Positions 1 through 9,125 of a stretch of DNA of 64,000 nt are shown one piece after another. A model generated the notes under the pieces. That model worked only from the letters and a program-made list of their open reading frames with translations. It was not told the DNA's origin and did not search any database. A program made the translations under genes and the position numbers. This DNA is from Lewinellaceae bacterium (GTDB lineage Bacteria; Bacteroidota; Bacteroidia; Chitinophagales; Saprospiraceae), in contig JACJYA010000002.1 of the NCBI GenBank assembly GCA_020636315.1, forward strand, positions 248,001-312,000. The letters run 5' to 3'. Position 1 is the first letter of the stretch; every line of letters starts with the position of its first letter.

Positions 1-1269
1 GTCCGGGGCGGAGAAAAGCCCCAGGGACAGTTCGGGCCGTTCCGGCAGCAAAGCAGGCTCTTTATAGTAAACGCGCAGGGAGTCTTTCAACCCCAGCGGG
101 TCATCGAGTACCGACCGGGCCCGGAAGAAGACGCCACCACTGACGCGGCGGTTGCGGCGGCTCAGGGTAAGCTGCCGGCCGATCTCTCCGGGGTCGCTCC
201 ATTGTTCCTGCCGGTCGTTGCCAACTTTATAGGCGGCATGCCCGATATAGAGCTGCCCTTCCGAAGCGTGGAGGCTCCACCACCGATGCAGTGTAGCGTA
301 ATCGGCAGGCTCAAAACCGATATTCCAGTATAGCTGAGGCGCCACGTAATCGATCCACCCGTTGCGCAACCACCCCAGGACGTCGGCGTAGAGGTCATCG
401 TAAGAGCCGATGCTGGCCCTGGTTTCGGACCCCATCGGGTCTTTGTCCTTATTCCTCCAGACGCCGAAAGGGCTGATCCCGAATACGACATCGGGCCGGA
501 TCTCCCGGACCGAATTGCTCACCATTTCCACCACGGCATCCACGTTGCTGCGGCGCCAGTCGCCGATGTTTTTGTACTTAGAACCATAGGCCCTGAATTC
601 CAGGCTGTCGGGAAAGGCCTCATTGGCCAGTGGATAAGGGTAGAAATAGTCGTCGAAATGAACGCCATCGACATCGTATTTGGCCACCACTTCGGCCACG
701 ACATCCCGAACGTGCTCACGCACCGCAGGGATGCCGGGGTTGAGGTAGAACCGGCGCCCGTATCGCACCACCCAGTTGCGGTGGCGGTTGAAAACGTGGA
801 GCGGGTGAAGGGCCGTGGTATCCAGCCCCATGGTAGCCCGGAAGGGGTTGAACCAGGCGTGGAATTCCATCCCCTCCTTATGCGCTTCCTCGACGAGGAA
901 TTGCAGCACATCGTACTCCGGCGAAGGCGGCAGGCCCTGTTTCCCGGTCAGGTATTCGGACCAGGGCGCATATTCAGATAAGTAAAAAGCATCGCCCGCC
1001 GGCCGCACCTGAAAGATCACGGCATTGAACCCCAGTTCTTTCAGCTTCCGGAGCATCACCTTCCATTCTTCCTTGTGAGCAGTGGGCCAGGTGGTCGGCC
1101 GTTCAGGATAATCCAGGTTGTTGACAGTGGCCACCCAAACGCCCCGGAACTCCCGCTTGGGGGGCGGAGGAGCATACCCTCTTCGAGATTGGGCGGAAAC
1201 CTCAACTGTATTGACGAAAAGGAGGAGCAAAATCAATCCGGAAACAAAGCCGCTGCAACGGTTAGTCAT
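1..1269 (-). CDS. GHL10-type glycoside hydrolase (DUF187/YngK-like), C-terminus off the window
   Basis: An open frame of 423 codons runs from an ATG at 1269 to the window edge, so the C-terminus is missing. It begins with a signal peptide ending in VSAQ, so the product is exported. The core reads KREFRGVWVATVNNLDYP, then FNAVIFQVRPAGDAFY, EFHAWFNPFRA and VDGVHFDDYFYPYP. These are landmarks of the glycosyl-hydrolase-like family 10 TIM barrel (PF02638), secreted enzymes thought to cleave peptidoglycan-related or other glycans. SIGSYDDLYADVLGWLRNGWIDYVAPQLYW is also typical. Exact substrate cannot be read from sequence. The gene stands alone; the next gene (ending at 1365) has the same orientation, about 95 bp upstream. 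Confidence 0.85.
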   Translation of the reverse strand, partial: MTNRCSGFVSGLILLLLFVNTVEVSAQSRRGYAPPPPKREFRGVWVATVNNLDYPERPTTWPTAHKEEWKVMLRKLKELGFNAVIFQVRPAGDAFYLSEYAPWSEYLTGKQGLPPSPEYDVLQFLVEEAHKEGMEFHAWFNPFRATMGLDTTALHPLHVFNRHRNWVVRYGRRFYLNPGIPAVREHVRDVVAEVVAKYDVDGVHFDDYFYPYPLANEAFPDSLEFRAYGSKYKNIGDWRRSNVDAVVEMVSNSVREIRPDVVFGISPFGVWRNKDKDPMGSETRASIGSYDDLYADVLGWLRNGWIDYVAPQLYWNIGFEPADYATLHRWWSLHASEGQLYIGHAAYKVGNDRQEQWSDPGEIGRQLTLSRRNRRVSGGVFFRARSVLDDPLGLKDSLRVYYKEPALLPERPELSLGLFSAPD

Positions 1270-1364
1270 ATAGTGCTGGTTTGGTTGGAAATTAACTTTG
1301 CCCCATAATGTGGAAATAACCGGATGGTTACGCCTTCGGCGTAGATTGTTTGCCGGCAAAGCCA

Positions 1365-2822
1365 TCAATACACGCTCACCGCTTCCCCTCTGCACTCCTC
1401 CAGCAACCAGTATTTGTTGATGACATTATCCGTTGATTCGACCTTCTGGGCCAGCTTGGCCAGCTCCTCATCCAGCGCCTTTCGGGAATAGGTGGAAGCG
1501 TGGTGTTTGAGGAGGACCAGCCGCCGTGCAAAGCGCAGGAAGTTCGTATATCCCCTCTTCTGTTCGGTGGTGATCTTCCGGTTGCGGATCACGTAAATGC
1601 GGAAGGTCTCAATGAGCGACAGCAGCGCTTCGGTGTCCTTCAGCGCGTAATAGGTACGCAACAATAGGAAGGTGGTGCTGAGGTGGTACTTCACATCGGT
1701 AAACTGTACCAGAAGGAGGGCGGAAAGCGCCTCGTTGTACATCTTTTTGTTGTAATACAGGTTGCCGAGGTTGTAATTGTAGGCATTTTCCTGGCGGTGC
1801 GGCGGGAGCTTTTCCCGGAACTCGTTCAGGAACTGCTCGGTCCATTCGAACTCCTGCAGCCGGCTGCCCAGGGTAGCGATGTTCTTGTAGTCCCATTCCG
1901 AGATCATGCCTTTTTCCAGCACCAGCCCCTGTTTGAGGCCCTGCTTGTAGAGTTGGAACAATTCCACCAGGTAATCACTGTCTCCGGCATTGATCATGCG
2001 GATACAGTAATTGTAGGAAAAGCTGTAGAGGTCCCGGCCGTCATCCGGAGAAAGGTATTTCATATCCTTTTCCAGCATGCGCTTCATTTGCTGATAGTGG
2101 TCGGGGTTTTGCTCATCGTTCATACTCATCAGCACCGTATAATAGAGGACTATGGCCGGGTCGTCCTTGTAGTCGTCCCAATGGCCTTCCAGATACCGCA
2201 GGAGCCCGTCCAGCATCCGAAAATTATAGGTCGTATTCATCATAATGGAGTTGGCTGTCAGGTGGCAGCAATTGCGCAGTTTCTCCACGATGTAATACTT
2301 GTCCAGGTTATCGAGCATCTGCTGGAAGGTATCGGTCTCCGAACGGTCGAAATAGTGGCCGCTGTAATACCCCAGCATATTGTTGAGGTGATAATTGATA
2401 TAATAGTAATGGCTGTCGTGAACGGAATCCTCTTTGAGTTTTTTCTGAAGCTGCTTGCTGCGGTTGGTCATGATGTCAAACTGGTGCCGCTCATAAGCAG
2501 CCTGAAGGGTATATAAACGTGTGTTGTGCCGCTTTAGGCCAAACTGCTCATAGGCCAGAAAGTCATGATACAGCTTCTTGAGATAGGACATGACGTTGTG
2601 CAACTGCTGCTCGTTGTAAGGCTCACCCTTGAAAAGCGCCCGGAATACGACGGGTTTCTCCAGCTTCCGGGGAGGATCATCAAGGCGCTCCAGGATCAGA
2701 GCCAGCAATTGCTGGGTTTTCTCATGCTGGTTGAAATACGGAGAGTTGGCAAATTGAAGAAAACGTTCCCTGTCCTTTGAAGAAAGTTCGCGAATGTGTT
2801 TTACCAGACGGCTTTGATGCAT
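1365..2822 (-). CDS. conserved hypothetical helical protein, 485 aa
   Basis: I do not recognise a named family. The protein starts MHQSRLVKHIRELSSKDRERF, has no signal peptide or membrane segment, and is almost all helical with many Tyr, Leu and Gln residues and spacing like degenerate TPR units (for example NYNLGNLYYNKKMYNEALSALL near residue 350). Large helical cytoplasmic proteins of this look are common as uncharacterised paralogues in Saprospiraceae-type genomes, often as putative scaffolds. The ATG at 2822 is preceded by an AT-rich leader. It is transcribed away from rpe across a 1.2 kb non-coding gap, so it has its own promoter. Function unknown. Confidence 0.7.
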   Translation of the reverse strand: MHQSRLVKHIRELSSKDRERFLQFANSPYFNQHEKTQQLLALILERLDDPPRKLEKPVVFRALFKGEPYNEQQLHNVMSYLKKLYHDFLAYEQFGLKRHNTRLYTLQAAYERHQFDIMTNRSKQLQKKLKEDSVHDSHYYYINYHLNNMLGYYSGHYFDRSETDTFQQMLDNLDKYYIVEKLRNCCHLTANSIMMNTTYNFRMLDGLLRYLEGHWDDYKDDPAIVLYYTVLMSMNDEQNPDHYQQMKRMLEKDMKYLSPDDGRDLYSFSYNYCIRMINAGDSDYLVELFQLYKQGLKQGLVLEKGMISEWDYKNIATLGSRLQEFEWTEQFLNEFREKLPPHRQENAYNYNLGNLYYNKKMYNEALSALLLVQFTDVKYHLSTTFLLLRTYYALKDTEALLSLIETFRIYVIRNRKITTEQKRGYTNFLRFARRLVLLKHHASTYSRKALDEELAKLAQKVESTDNVINKYWLLEECRGEAVSVY

Positions 2823-3106
2823 AATAAACCAGAGTTTAATTCCAGTAATTCAGTTTCTTTTTAACGCAAAAGACTATAAAACAGCAAATTACATACGACC
2901 TCCCCACCCTTTACAGGCAGAAATATACAAAAATGTACTTATGTATCCTCTTTTTTTGAGCGACATTTGTATTGTAATCACGATGAAACACTATAAACAA
3001 CGCTTTTTTAACGTACCGTGACTCACTACTAGCATATTTTAATTCCAAAGACAACGGCAGCCCGGCACTATTTATCCGCTTAACCGGCCGCCGAAAAACA
3101 ATACTA

Positions 3107-3690
3107 CTAACAAATTACCCTATGAACCGGGCCGGGGTTTTCCCGGCTCCTCTGCCCTTCAGGGGCTTTAACAAATTATTGTCTCATGAACACCTTGGAA
3201 AAGAGTGCTCTGCCACCTTGCAGCAGCACTCTTTTCTTTTTACGGGGTATCTTCCTGATAAGTTGCGCTTTTCCCGGGAAAGGTGGCCGCCGGCTACATT
3301 CGCCCGCCCCGCTATAGGGCCGGCTATGTAAAAAACGGGAAAAATTATTGGAGATAATTTCAGGCAAAAAATAAAAAAACAGGCTCAAAAATACACAAAC
3401 CCCATAAAAATAAACTCATAAATTATTGAAAAACAACATATTAATTAAATAATAAAAAACAAACCAATCCAGTAATACCATTAATTGTACTTCACATTGA
3501 GCAGAGAGTTTATGACTTTTGTATTGTGCAAAAAAGAAAAGCCGATAAGGCAAAAGCAGCTACTAACAAATTATAATCACACACAAGCAATTCAGATACG
3601 GCTCGCTGCTAACAAATTATAATCCATAGCGCCCTCAACGCGGCGCATTCAATCAGTTGTGATCCCACGAATGCAATTATAATCTCATGA
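3107..3690 (+). repeat. five copies of a CTAACAAATTATAATC-type motif
   Basis: The 16-mer CTAACAAATTATAATC occurs identically at 3563-3578 and 3609-3624. A shorter form, AATTATAATC, is at 3675-3684. Related forms are at 3107-3117 (CTAACAAATTA) and 3167-3178 (TTTAACAAATTA). In the second and fifth copies the motif runs on as TCTCATGAA, and the first has TATGAA; each of these three is followed by a GC-rich hairpin. The three right-hand copies are 46 and 60 bp apart. No known repeat family comes to mind. Confidence 0.6.
3199..3240 (+). terminator. intrinsic terminator-like hairpin
   Basis: Arms AAGAGTGCT (3201-3209) and AGCACTCTT (3225-3233) pair perfectly around a 15-base loop and run into a T-rich tail. 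The stem is also flanked by A/T on the other side, so it could act both ways. It follows the second copy of the AACAAATTA motif. Confidence 0.6.
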
Positions 3691-3698
3691 ATTTTTCG

Positions 3699-3727
3699 AG
3701 GGCATCAACGGATGCCCTTGTTTTTTG
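3699..3727 (+). terminator. intrinsic terminator-like hairpin
   Basis: Arms AGGGCATC (3699-3706) and GATGCCCT (3711-3718) with a four-base loop are followed by TG and six T residues. It comes directly after the fifth AATTATAATC motif and an ATGAA, as in the upstream units. Confidence 0.65.
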
Positions 3728-3757
3728 GTATGTAGATAGCCTCTCAAAGCTCTTTTG

Positions 3758-3792
3758 AAAACCGGCCCCGCATGCGGGGCCGGTTTTTTTTA
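3758..3792. terminator. strong bidirectional terminator
   Basis: A 14-bp arm AAAACCGGCCCCGC pairs with GCGGGGCCGGTTTT over a two-base loop and is followed by a run of T. The A-run on the other side makes it symmetrical. It insulates the repeat-hairpin region from rpe. A TATCTTTG element at 3793-3800, directly after it, resembles the Bacteroidota -7 box and may be the rpe promoter. Confidence 0.75.
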
Positions 3793-4028
3793 TATCTTTG
3801 CCCGCAATGGCCCTTTGCTGGCAGCCCGCACCCGGGCGGCAATATAATTAAACGTAGCTGTTTAGGTATGTCGGTTTTGTGGTGTTGCGGTATTGCTGCG
3901 GCCAGCCCACTCCCGGAGGCCGTCAGGATGAACCCTTGGCTTGCATTGAGCCAACCGTAAAACCGAAACACCGAAATACCATAAAACCTGAATAGTTATA
4001 ATTAAACAATATAACCCGGAGACCCTCC

Positions 4029-4703
4029 ATGAAGCATCTAGTAGCTCCATCCCTCCTCGCAGCCGATTTCACCCGCCTTGCAGAAGAAGTCACTATGGTA
4101 AATGAAAGCCAGGCGGACTGGCTGCACCTCGATGTAATGGATGGCCATTTCGTGCCCAACATCACCTTCGGGCCGATGGTCATCGAGGCCGTCAGGCAAC
4201 TGTCCACCAAACCGCTGGATGTCCACCTTATGATCCGGCAACCGGAAAGATACATCGAGCAGTTCCGCAATGCCGGCGCCGATGTGATCACGGTTCACTA
4301 TGAGGCCTGCACCCACCTGCACCGGGTCGTGCAGCAGATCAAAGAAACCGGCGCCATTCCCGGCGTATCCATCAACCCGCATAACTCCGTCAGCTTACTG
4401 GAAGACATACTTGAAGAAGTGGGGCTCATCCTGCTGATGTCCGTCAACCCGGGCTTCGGCGGCCAGAAGTTCATTTATAATACCCTGCTGAAGATCCAGC
4501 GCCTACGGGAAAGGCTGACCATTCGCAACCTGAACGCCCGGATCGAGGTCGATGGCGGCATCGGGCTGCACAATGCCGAAAAGGTCCTCCAGGCCGGGGC
4601 CGATGTGCTGGTTGCGGGCAGCGCTATTTTCAAATCGGAAAACCCCACAGACACCATCCGCCGCTTCAAAGAGATCGGCGGGGAGATGCGGAAGTTCGTC
4701 TGA
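4029..4703 (+). CDS. rpe: ribulose-phosphate 3-epimerase
   Basis: This enzyme interconverts D-ribulose 5-phosphate and D-xylulose 5-phosphate in the non-oxidative pentose phosphate pathway, in the cytoplasm. At 224 aa it has the normal family length. All signature blocks are in order: PSLLAADFTRL at the N-terminus, WLHLDVMDGHFVPNITFGP with the metal-binding His/Asp, DVHLMI, a VSINPHNS phosphate-side loop, LLMSVNPGFGGQKFI and EVDGGIG with the catalytic Asp. The ATG at 4029 fits the family N-terminus. The gene stands alone, with a long leader containing terminator hairpins upstream. Confidence 0.96.
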   Translation: MKHLVAPSLLAADFTRLAEEVTMVNESQADWLHLDVMDGHFVPNITFGPMVIEAVRQLSTKPLDVHLMIRQPERYIEQFRNAGADVITVHYEACTHLHRVVQQIKETGAIPGVSINPHNSVSLLEDILEEVGLILLMSVNPGFGGQKFIYNTLLKIQRLRERLTIRNLNARIEVDGGIGLHNAEKVLQAGADVLVAGSAIFKSENPTDTIRRFKEIGGEMRKFV

Positions 4704-4751
4704 GGTAACAATAGTATCTTTTCTGCGTTAAAAATCCAGGCCTATTATCCT

Positions 4752-4759
4752 TACATTTG
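4752..4759 (+). promoter_or_regulatory. Bacteroidota-type -7 element
   Basis: TACATTTG matches the TAnnTTTG -7 consensus of Bacteroidota primary sigma factor and lies 35 bp before the ATG at 4795. I see no clear -33 TTG at the ideal distance, so this is tentative. Confidence 0.4.
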
Positions 4760-4794
4760 CAGATCGAAAAAGGAAATAAAAAACAATAATCCCG

Positions 4795-6465
4795 ATGGTA
4801 AAGAACCTTACGCTACTATCTCTGCTCGTATTGTGCCTCGCCCAGGCCTCCGCCCAGAATGTCGGAAAGCTTTTCCACCTGGACGACAACAACCGCCTCG
4901 CCACCCTTGACCCCAATACGGCCATCAGCACCGCCATTTCCGGCAATGCCGTTTTTGATGGCGCCCTGATCCCGGGTACGGTAGCGGTGGATGTGGAAGG
5001 CAGCCGCCTCTTCCTGGTATCGGTTGACACTACCACCGGAACCATATTAACCACAATCGGCCTCAATACCGGAGAGATCCTCAGTACTTCCATCCTGAGT
5101 TTTCAACCCCGTTTTCTGGACTTCCACTGCCTGAACGGCCTGCTTTATACCATCGACGAGGGCAATAACCTCGTTTCCATAGACCCTGCGAACGGTGCAG
5201 CCGACGCCATTGCCGCGCTCACGCCACCAAATATAGACTTCACTACTCCCACCATTGACCCTTATAACAACCGCTTGTTTTTCATCAGCTTCGAGCCGTT
5301 GGGCCTTCGCCTTCATGCCGTCAGCACTGAAACGGGCCAAGAACTGATCTCCCTGGACTTTGGAGATGATATTTCCTTCAGCAACATGAAATACAACTGC
5401 CGGGAGGGGTTGTTATATGGTTTGTTAGACATGGGCTCAGCCTTTTTTGCCCGATTTGACCCTTCAACCGGCAACCTCACCACCCTTGGCGGCCCGATAA
5501 CCTCAGGCGGGTTCCTGGCCAACAGCCACAGCCTGAGCACCAGCCGGCAGGCCTATACCTTCTCCGGACTGGATGGGAATGATATGGCCCGGCTGTTTAC
5601 CGTTTCCCTTGCAGACGGGGCCATCCTCTCCCAGCCGGCCATCGGCACAGGATACTTTTCCAATAGCGATATTGCATACGCCAACCGCTGCTCCGCCGAA
5701 GCCGACTTCGGGATCACGGTGGGCTGCGCCGGAGACACCACGCGGTTTACCAATACCTCCACCCCGGGAGCAGGCTTCCTCTGGAACTTCGGCGACCCGG
5801 CCTCCGGCGCCGCCAATACCTCCACGGAAACCAACCCCATCCATGTTTACAGTACTCCCGGCACCTACGCCATTACGCTTATCGCCACCGACTGCGGGGC
5901 TGACACTCTGGTTAAGGCCATCGAGGTGCCGGGCCTGGTGGCTGCCCCTTTTGCCGACACCACCCTGGCCTGCGAAGACGATTTCCCCCTTGAGCTGAAT
6001 GCTTTCTCCGAAGGCGCCACCTACCTGTGGCAGGATGGAACGACGGATTCCACCTTCACCGTGGAGGAAACCGACATCCCACTGGAAGTTACCGTTGAGG
6101 TCACGTTCGGAGCCTGCGTTTCAGAATATTCGACCATCGTGGACCGTGCCCCGGATGCCGACTGCCCCTGCCTGCTCGAAATGCCCAACGCCTTCACGCC
6201 CAACGGAGACAACAACAACGATTTTTACCGCCATGTGGAATCCAACTGCCGGATCAAGGCAGGCAGCTATACCCTCCGCATCTACAACCGCTGGGGGGCA
6301 CTCGTATTTGAAAGCACCGACCCCGACGCCATCGGCTGGGATGGAAACTACAAGAACGAACCGGCGCCCAGCGAGGTGTATTTCTATACGCTTCAGTACA
6401 TCGCCGAAACCGACCTGGGAGATATGCCCATGGAAAAAAGCGGAGACCTGACCATTCTGAGGTAA
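4795..6465 (+). CDS. secreted PKD protein with gliding-motility-type T9SS C-terminal domain
   Basis: The 556-aa product starts with a clear signal peptide (MVKNLTLLSLLVLCLAQASA, cut before Q). Residues about 25-300 are beta-rich repeats of the form LYTIDEGNNLVSIDPANG, a propeller-like fold. A PKD domain follows at about 302-375 (RFTNTSTPGAGFLWNFGDP...HVYSTPGTYAITLIATD). The end, about 456-556, is the gliding-motility-associated C-terminal domain: CLLEMPNAFTPNGDNNNDFY, then LRIYNRWGALVFES and EVYFYTLQY. That domain directs export and surface attachment by the type IX system. A surface or matrix role is likely; ligand unknown. Terminates 105 bp before the next gene on the same strand. Confidence 0.88.
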   Translation: MVKNLTLLSLLVLCLAQASAQNVGKLFHLDDNNRLATLDPNTAISTAISGNAVFDGALIPGTVAVDVEGSRLFLVSVDTTTGTILTTIGLNTGEILSTSILSFQPRFLDFHCLNGLLYTIDEGNNLVSIDPANGAADAIAALTPPNIDFTTPTIDPYNNRLFFISFEPLGLRLHAVSTETGQELISLDFGDDISFSNMKYNCREGLLYGLLDMGSAFFARFDPSTGNLTTLGGPITSGGFLANSHSLSTSRQAYTFSGLDGNDMARLFTVSLADGAILSQPAIGTGYFSNSDIAYANRCSAEADFGITVGCAGDTTRFTNTSTPGAGFLWNFGDPASGAANTSTETNPIHVYSTPGTYAITLIATDCGADTLVKAIEVPGLVAAPFADTTLACEDDFPLELNAFSEGATYLWQDGTTDSTFTVEETDIPLEVTVEVTFGACVSEYSTIVDRAPDADCPCLLEMPNAFTPNGDNNNDFYRHVESNCRIKAGSYTLRIYNRWGALVFESTDPDAIGWDGNYKNEPAPSEVYFYTLQYIAETDLGDMPMEKSGDLTILR

Positions 6466-6570
6466 TGCCTCCGGCCAAAATTCACCGCCCGGCTTCCTCG
6501 GCTCCTTCCAGCAGCCGGCGGTGAATTTTGGTTTTTCGCCGAAACCTTCGCCAATTTTAAAACCCACCCA

Positions 6571-8418
6571 ATGATGAGCCGTAGAATTTTCTACCTCTTT
6601 ATTTTTGCATTATTTTTTCCCTTACTTTCCCATGCCCAGGCTACTCGATCCCCTCTGGGCGCTCCCGGGCCGGGCTACTGGCAGAACCGGGCCGATTACG
6701 AGATCCGCGCTTCCCTGGATACTGCTCTCCATAAGATCATCGGCAAGGTAATCATCACTTACACCAACAACAGCCCCTACCCACTGGATTACCTCTGGCT
6801 GCAACTGGACCAGAACAAATACAAGGCCGATTCAAGGGGTGCGCTCGACACCCCGGCAGGCAGCCGGCACGAAGGCAGCATCACCAAAGGGTTTGAGATC
6901 GGGGGCGTTTTTTACAATGGCCTGCCCGCAGTTTACACCATTACGGATACCCGCATGCAGATAAAGCTGAAGGTGCCCTTAGCAGCAAAGGGCAATAAGG
7001 CCACCCTAACCATCGACTACAGCTTTACCGTTCCGGAAGAAGGAGCCGACCGCATGGGGCGCATCCGGCTCAAGGACGGCTGGGTGTATGAGATCGCCCA
7101 ATGGTATCCCCGCATGGCCGTCCTGGATGATGTGAACGGCTGGAACAACCTGCCTTACCTGGGCCCGGGCGAATTCTATTGCGATTACGGGAATTATGAC
7201 TATACCATAGAAGTGCCCAATGGCTTTATCGTTGCCGGCTCCGGCGAACTGCTCAACCCCGGCGAGGTGATGCCTCGTTCCATGGTAAAAAAACTGGAAG
7301 CCGCCCGGCAGAGCGACACCACCGTTTTTATCCTTCCTCCGGAAGAAGCCGGCGACGCCCCTGTCGGCAGCGGGAAGCGGGGCATCTGGAAATTCAGAAT
7401 GGAAAACGCCCGCGATGTGGCCTGGGCCTGCGGCAAAGGCCTGATCTGGGATGCCGCCGGAGCCGAACTTCCCGACGGCAGGCGCGTGCTCATACAGTCG
7501 TTCTACCCCAAAGAAAGCCTCGATGGCTGGGACAGGGCCACGGAATACGCCAAAGCTTCCATCGAACATTATTCCTCCCAGTGGTTCGAATACCCCTACC
7601 CCAGCCTGTGCAATGTGGCAGGCACGGTCGGCGGCATGGAATATCCCGGCCTTCACTTTACGGAATACGACAGAAGCGGCAACGGCCTGTGGGTCACTCT
7701 CGACCACGAAGTAGCCCACAACTGGTTTCCCATGATCGTAGGGAGTAACGAGCGGCAACACGCCTGGATGGACGAAAGCTTTGTCACCTTCATGGGCTAC
7801 TACGCCGCTCAGGCCTTCAAAGGGGCCGCATACAACTCCTACATCTCCGACTATAAATCAATGCGGCAACGGTTCATGAAAGCCGGCCTGGGCCCGGTGG
7901 CGCGCCCGCCGAGAGTGATCGGCCGGGGGTTTAGCGATATCGTTTATTTCAAGCCGGCCATCGCCCTGCTCCTTCTTCGCGAATACGTGCTGGAGCCGGA
8001 GCGTTTCGATTACGCATTCCGCCAATACATCAAAAGCTGGGCCTACAAACACCCTCAGCCGGAAGACTTCTTCAACTGCATGGAAAATGCCTCCGGAGAA
8101 GAGCTGGACTGGTTCTGGGACTCCTGGTTCTACCAGGATGAGGACCTGGACCAGGAAATCACTACCGCCAGCCAAAGTGGTGACGGTTCCCTGCTCATCA
8201 CCCTTGCCAACAAGCTCGGCATGCCCATGCCGGTTGTGGTGGAATTCACTTTCGCCGATGGCGCCAAAGCCCGTAAAAAGCTACCCGTGGACATCTGGAA
8301 CCAGGGGAATACTTACCTCTTCCGCTATCAGCCCGCCAAGCCGGTAAAATTAATCCTCATCGACCCGGACGAATGGCTGCCGGATGTGGAAAGGCGGAAC
8401 AACCGGTGGGATTTTTGA
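6571..8418 (+). CDS. M1-family zinc metallopeptidase
   Basis: The 615-aa product has a signal peptide ending HAQ and should be periplasmic or surface-exposed. It carries the M1 aminopeptidase signatures: the GGMEYPGLHF exopeptidase loop, then HEVAHNW (His379, Glu380, His383) and the third zinc ligand Glu402 in WMDESF, at the normal 18-residue spacing. The N-terminal beta domain (YTNNSPYPLDYLWLQLDQNKY) is typical of Bacteroidota M1 paralogues. It probably trims peptides taken up as nutrients. The second ATG (6574) is as likely a start as the first. The gene is followed by a long non-coding region of inverted repeats. Confidence 0.93.
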   Translation: MMSRRIFYLFIFALFFPLLSHAQATRSPLGAPGPGYWQNRADYEIRASLDTALHKIIGKVIITYTNNSPYPLDYLWLQLDQNKYKADSRGALDTPAGSRHEGSITKGFEIGGVFYNGLPAVYTITDTRMQIKLKVPLAAKGNKATLTIDYSFTVPEEGADRMGRIRLKDGWVYEIAQWYPRMAVLDDVNGWNNLPYLGPGEFYCDYGNYDYTIEVPNGFIVAGSGELLNPGEVMPRSMVKKLEAARQSDTTVFILPPEEAGDAPVGSGKRGIWKFRMENARDVAWACGKGLIWDAAGAELPDGRRVLIQSFYPKESLDGWDRATEYAKASIEHYSSQWFEYPYPSLCNVAGTVGGMEYPGLHFTEYDRSGNGLWVTLDHEVAHNWFPMIVGSNERQHAWMDESFVTFMGYYAAQAFKGAAYNSYISDYKSMRQRFMKAGLGPVARPPRVIGRGFSDIVYFKPAIALLLLREYVLEPERFDYAFRQYIKSWAYKHPQPEDFFNCMENASGEELDWFWDSWFYQDEDLDQEITTASQSGDGSLLITLANKLGMPMPVVVEFTFADGAKARKKLPVDIWNQGNTYLFRYQPAKPVKLILIDPDEWLPDVERRNNRWDF

Positions 8419-8493
8419 CGTTACTCCACAGGACTGGTTGATTTTCACCTGGATGTCAAGACGAGCGTGAATTCGTCGATTCGTCGATTCGCG

Positions 8494-8752
8494 GGGATTG
8501 TTCAATTAAGTGTGTCTGCCTTACGCTAACCCGCTGGTTTCCATGGCAACAAGGAACTCAGAAACCAGGAACTATGAACGGTCCCGATTGGCGGGATAGT
8601 TCAACTTTCCGGGCCTCCTGCCCCTCCTTGTGGGACTGTTCAAAGTTCCTGGTTTCTGAGTTTTTACCCGGCAGAGCGGTGCGAAGATGAGTCTTATTTC
8701 CCTGTAAAACAGCGGATTATGGCAACGCGGATACACTTATTTGAACTATCCC
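8494..8752. repeat. MITE-like near-palindromic element (full copy)
   Basis: The left end GGATTGTTCAATTAAGTGTG matches, with a few changes, the reverse complement of the right end (GGATAGTTCAAATAAGTGTA). Inside, GAACTCAGAAACCAGGAAC on the left is mirrored by GTTCCTGGTTTCTGAG on the right, so most of the 259 bp folds back on itself. Partial copies lie at 26480-26706 (reversed), 36591-36680 and 60261-60314. It has no coding capacity. Confidence 0.7.
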
Positions 8753-8787
8753 CCCCACACTGCTACCACTAACCCTTACTCTTAATT

Positions 8788-8950
8788 CTACTTTGTCACT
8801 TTAGAAATAATCATAATGTAATGTCCCGGATTTTCCTCCCCCTCGCTGCGCTCGACCCCTCCAGAGGGGTATAATTGCAGACTGTACGCTTTGGCAAACC
8901 GGATGAATGGAGGGTGATATATTAAAAAATAGTTTAAACTAACAAAGTAG
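8788..8950. repeat. inverted-repeat element with CTACTTTGT ends
   Basis: CTACTTTGT (8788-8796) is mirrored by ACAAAGTAG (8942-8950), giving a 163-bp element that starts 35 bp after the previous one. The interior holds a CCCCTC/GAGGGG hairpin. Its ends resemble those of the element at 22342-22524, so the two may be one family. Confidence 0.5.
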
Positions 8951-8954
8951 TATT

Positions 8955-9079
8955 AAGTGCCTGGACAAAAACAATCAAACAATCCAACCATTCAACAATG
9001 AATCCGGAACCCCAGAAAAAGGCATTAGCGCCTCAAAATCCGAAGCAGAGTAGGTATAGCTAGAATTGTCCAGGTACTT
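8955..9079. repeat. inverted-repeat element with AAGTGCCTGGACAA ends
   Basis: AAGTGCCTGGACAA (8955-8968) pairs with TTGTCCAGGTACTT (9066-9079) at 13 of 14 positions. The 125-bp element abuts the previous one and ends 46 bp before the stop of the kinase gene. No coding content is seen. Confidence 0.55.
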
Positions 9080-9125
9080 ACAACTCTTACACCTTTCCAC
9101 CTTTCCACTTTTACACCTCTCCCCC

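Larger units (their letters stand above)
2823..4028. other. 1.2 kb divergent non-coding region with repeated motif and tandem terminators
   Basis: No credible protein gene is visible between the two divergent genes. The stretch contains a very AT-rich block (about 3340-3530), five copies of a short motif (3107-3690) and three strong hairpins with T-tracts (about 3201, 3699 and 3758). The pattern suggests short untranslated transcripts or leader/attenuator units rather than coding sequence. Confidence 0.5.
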
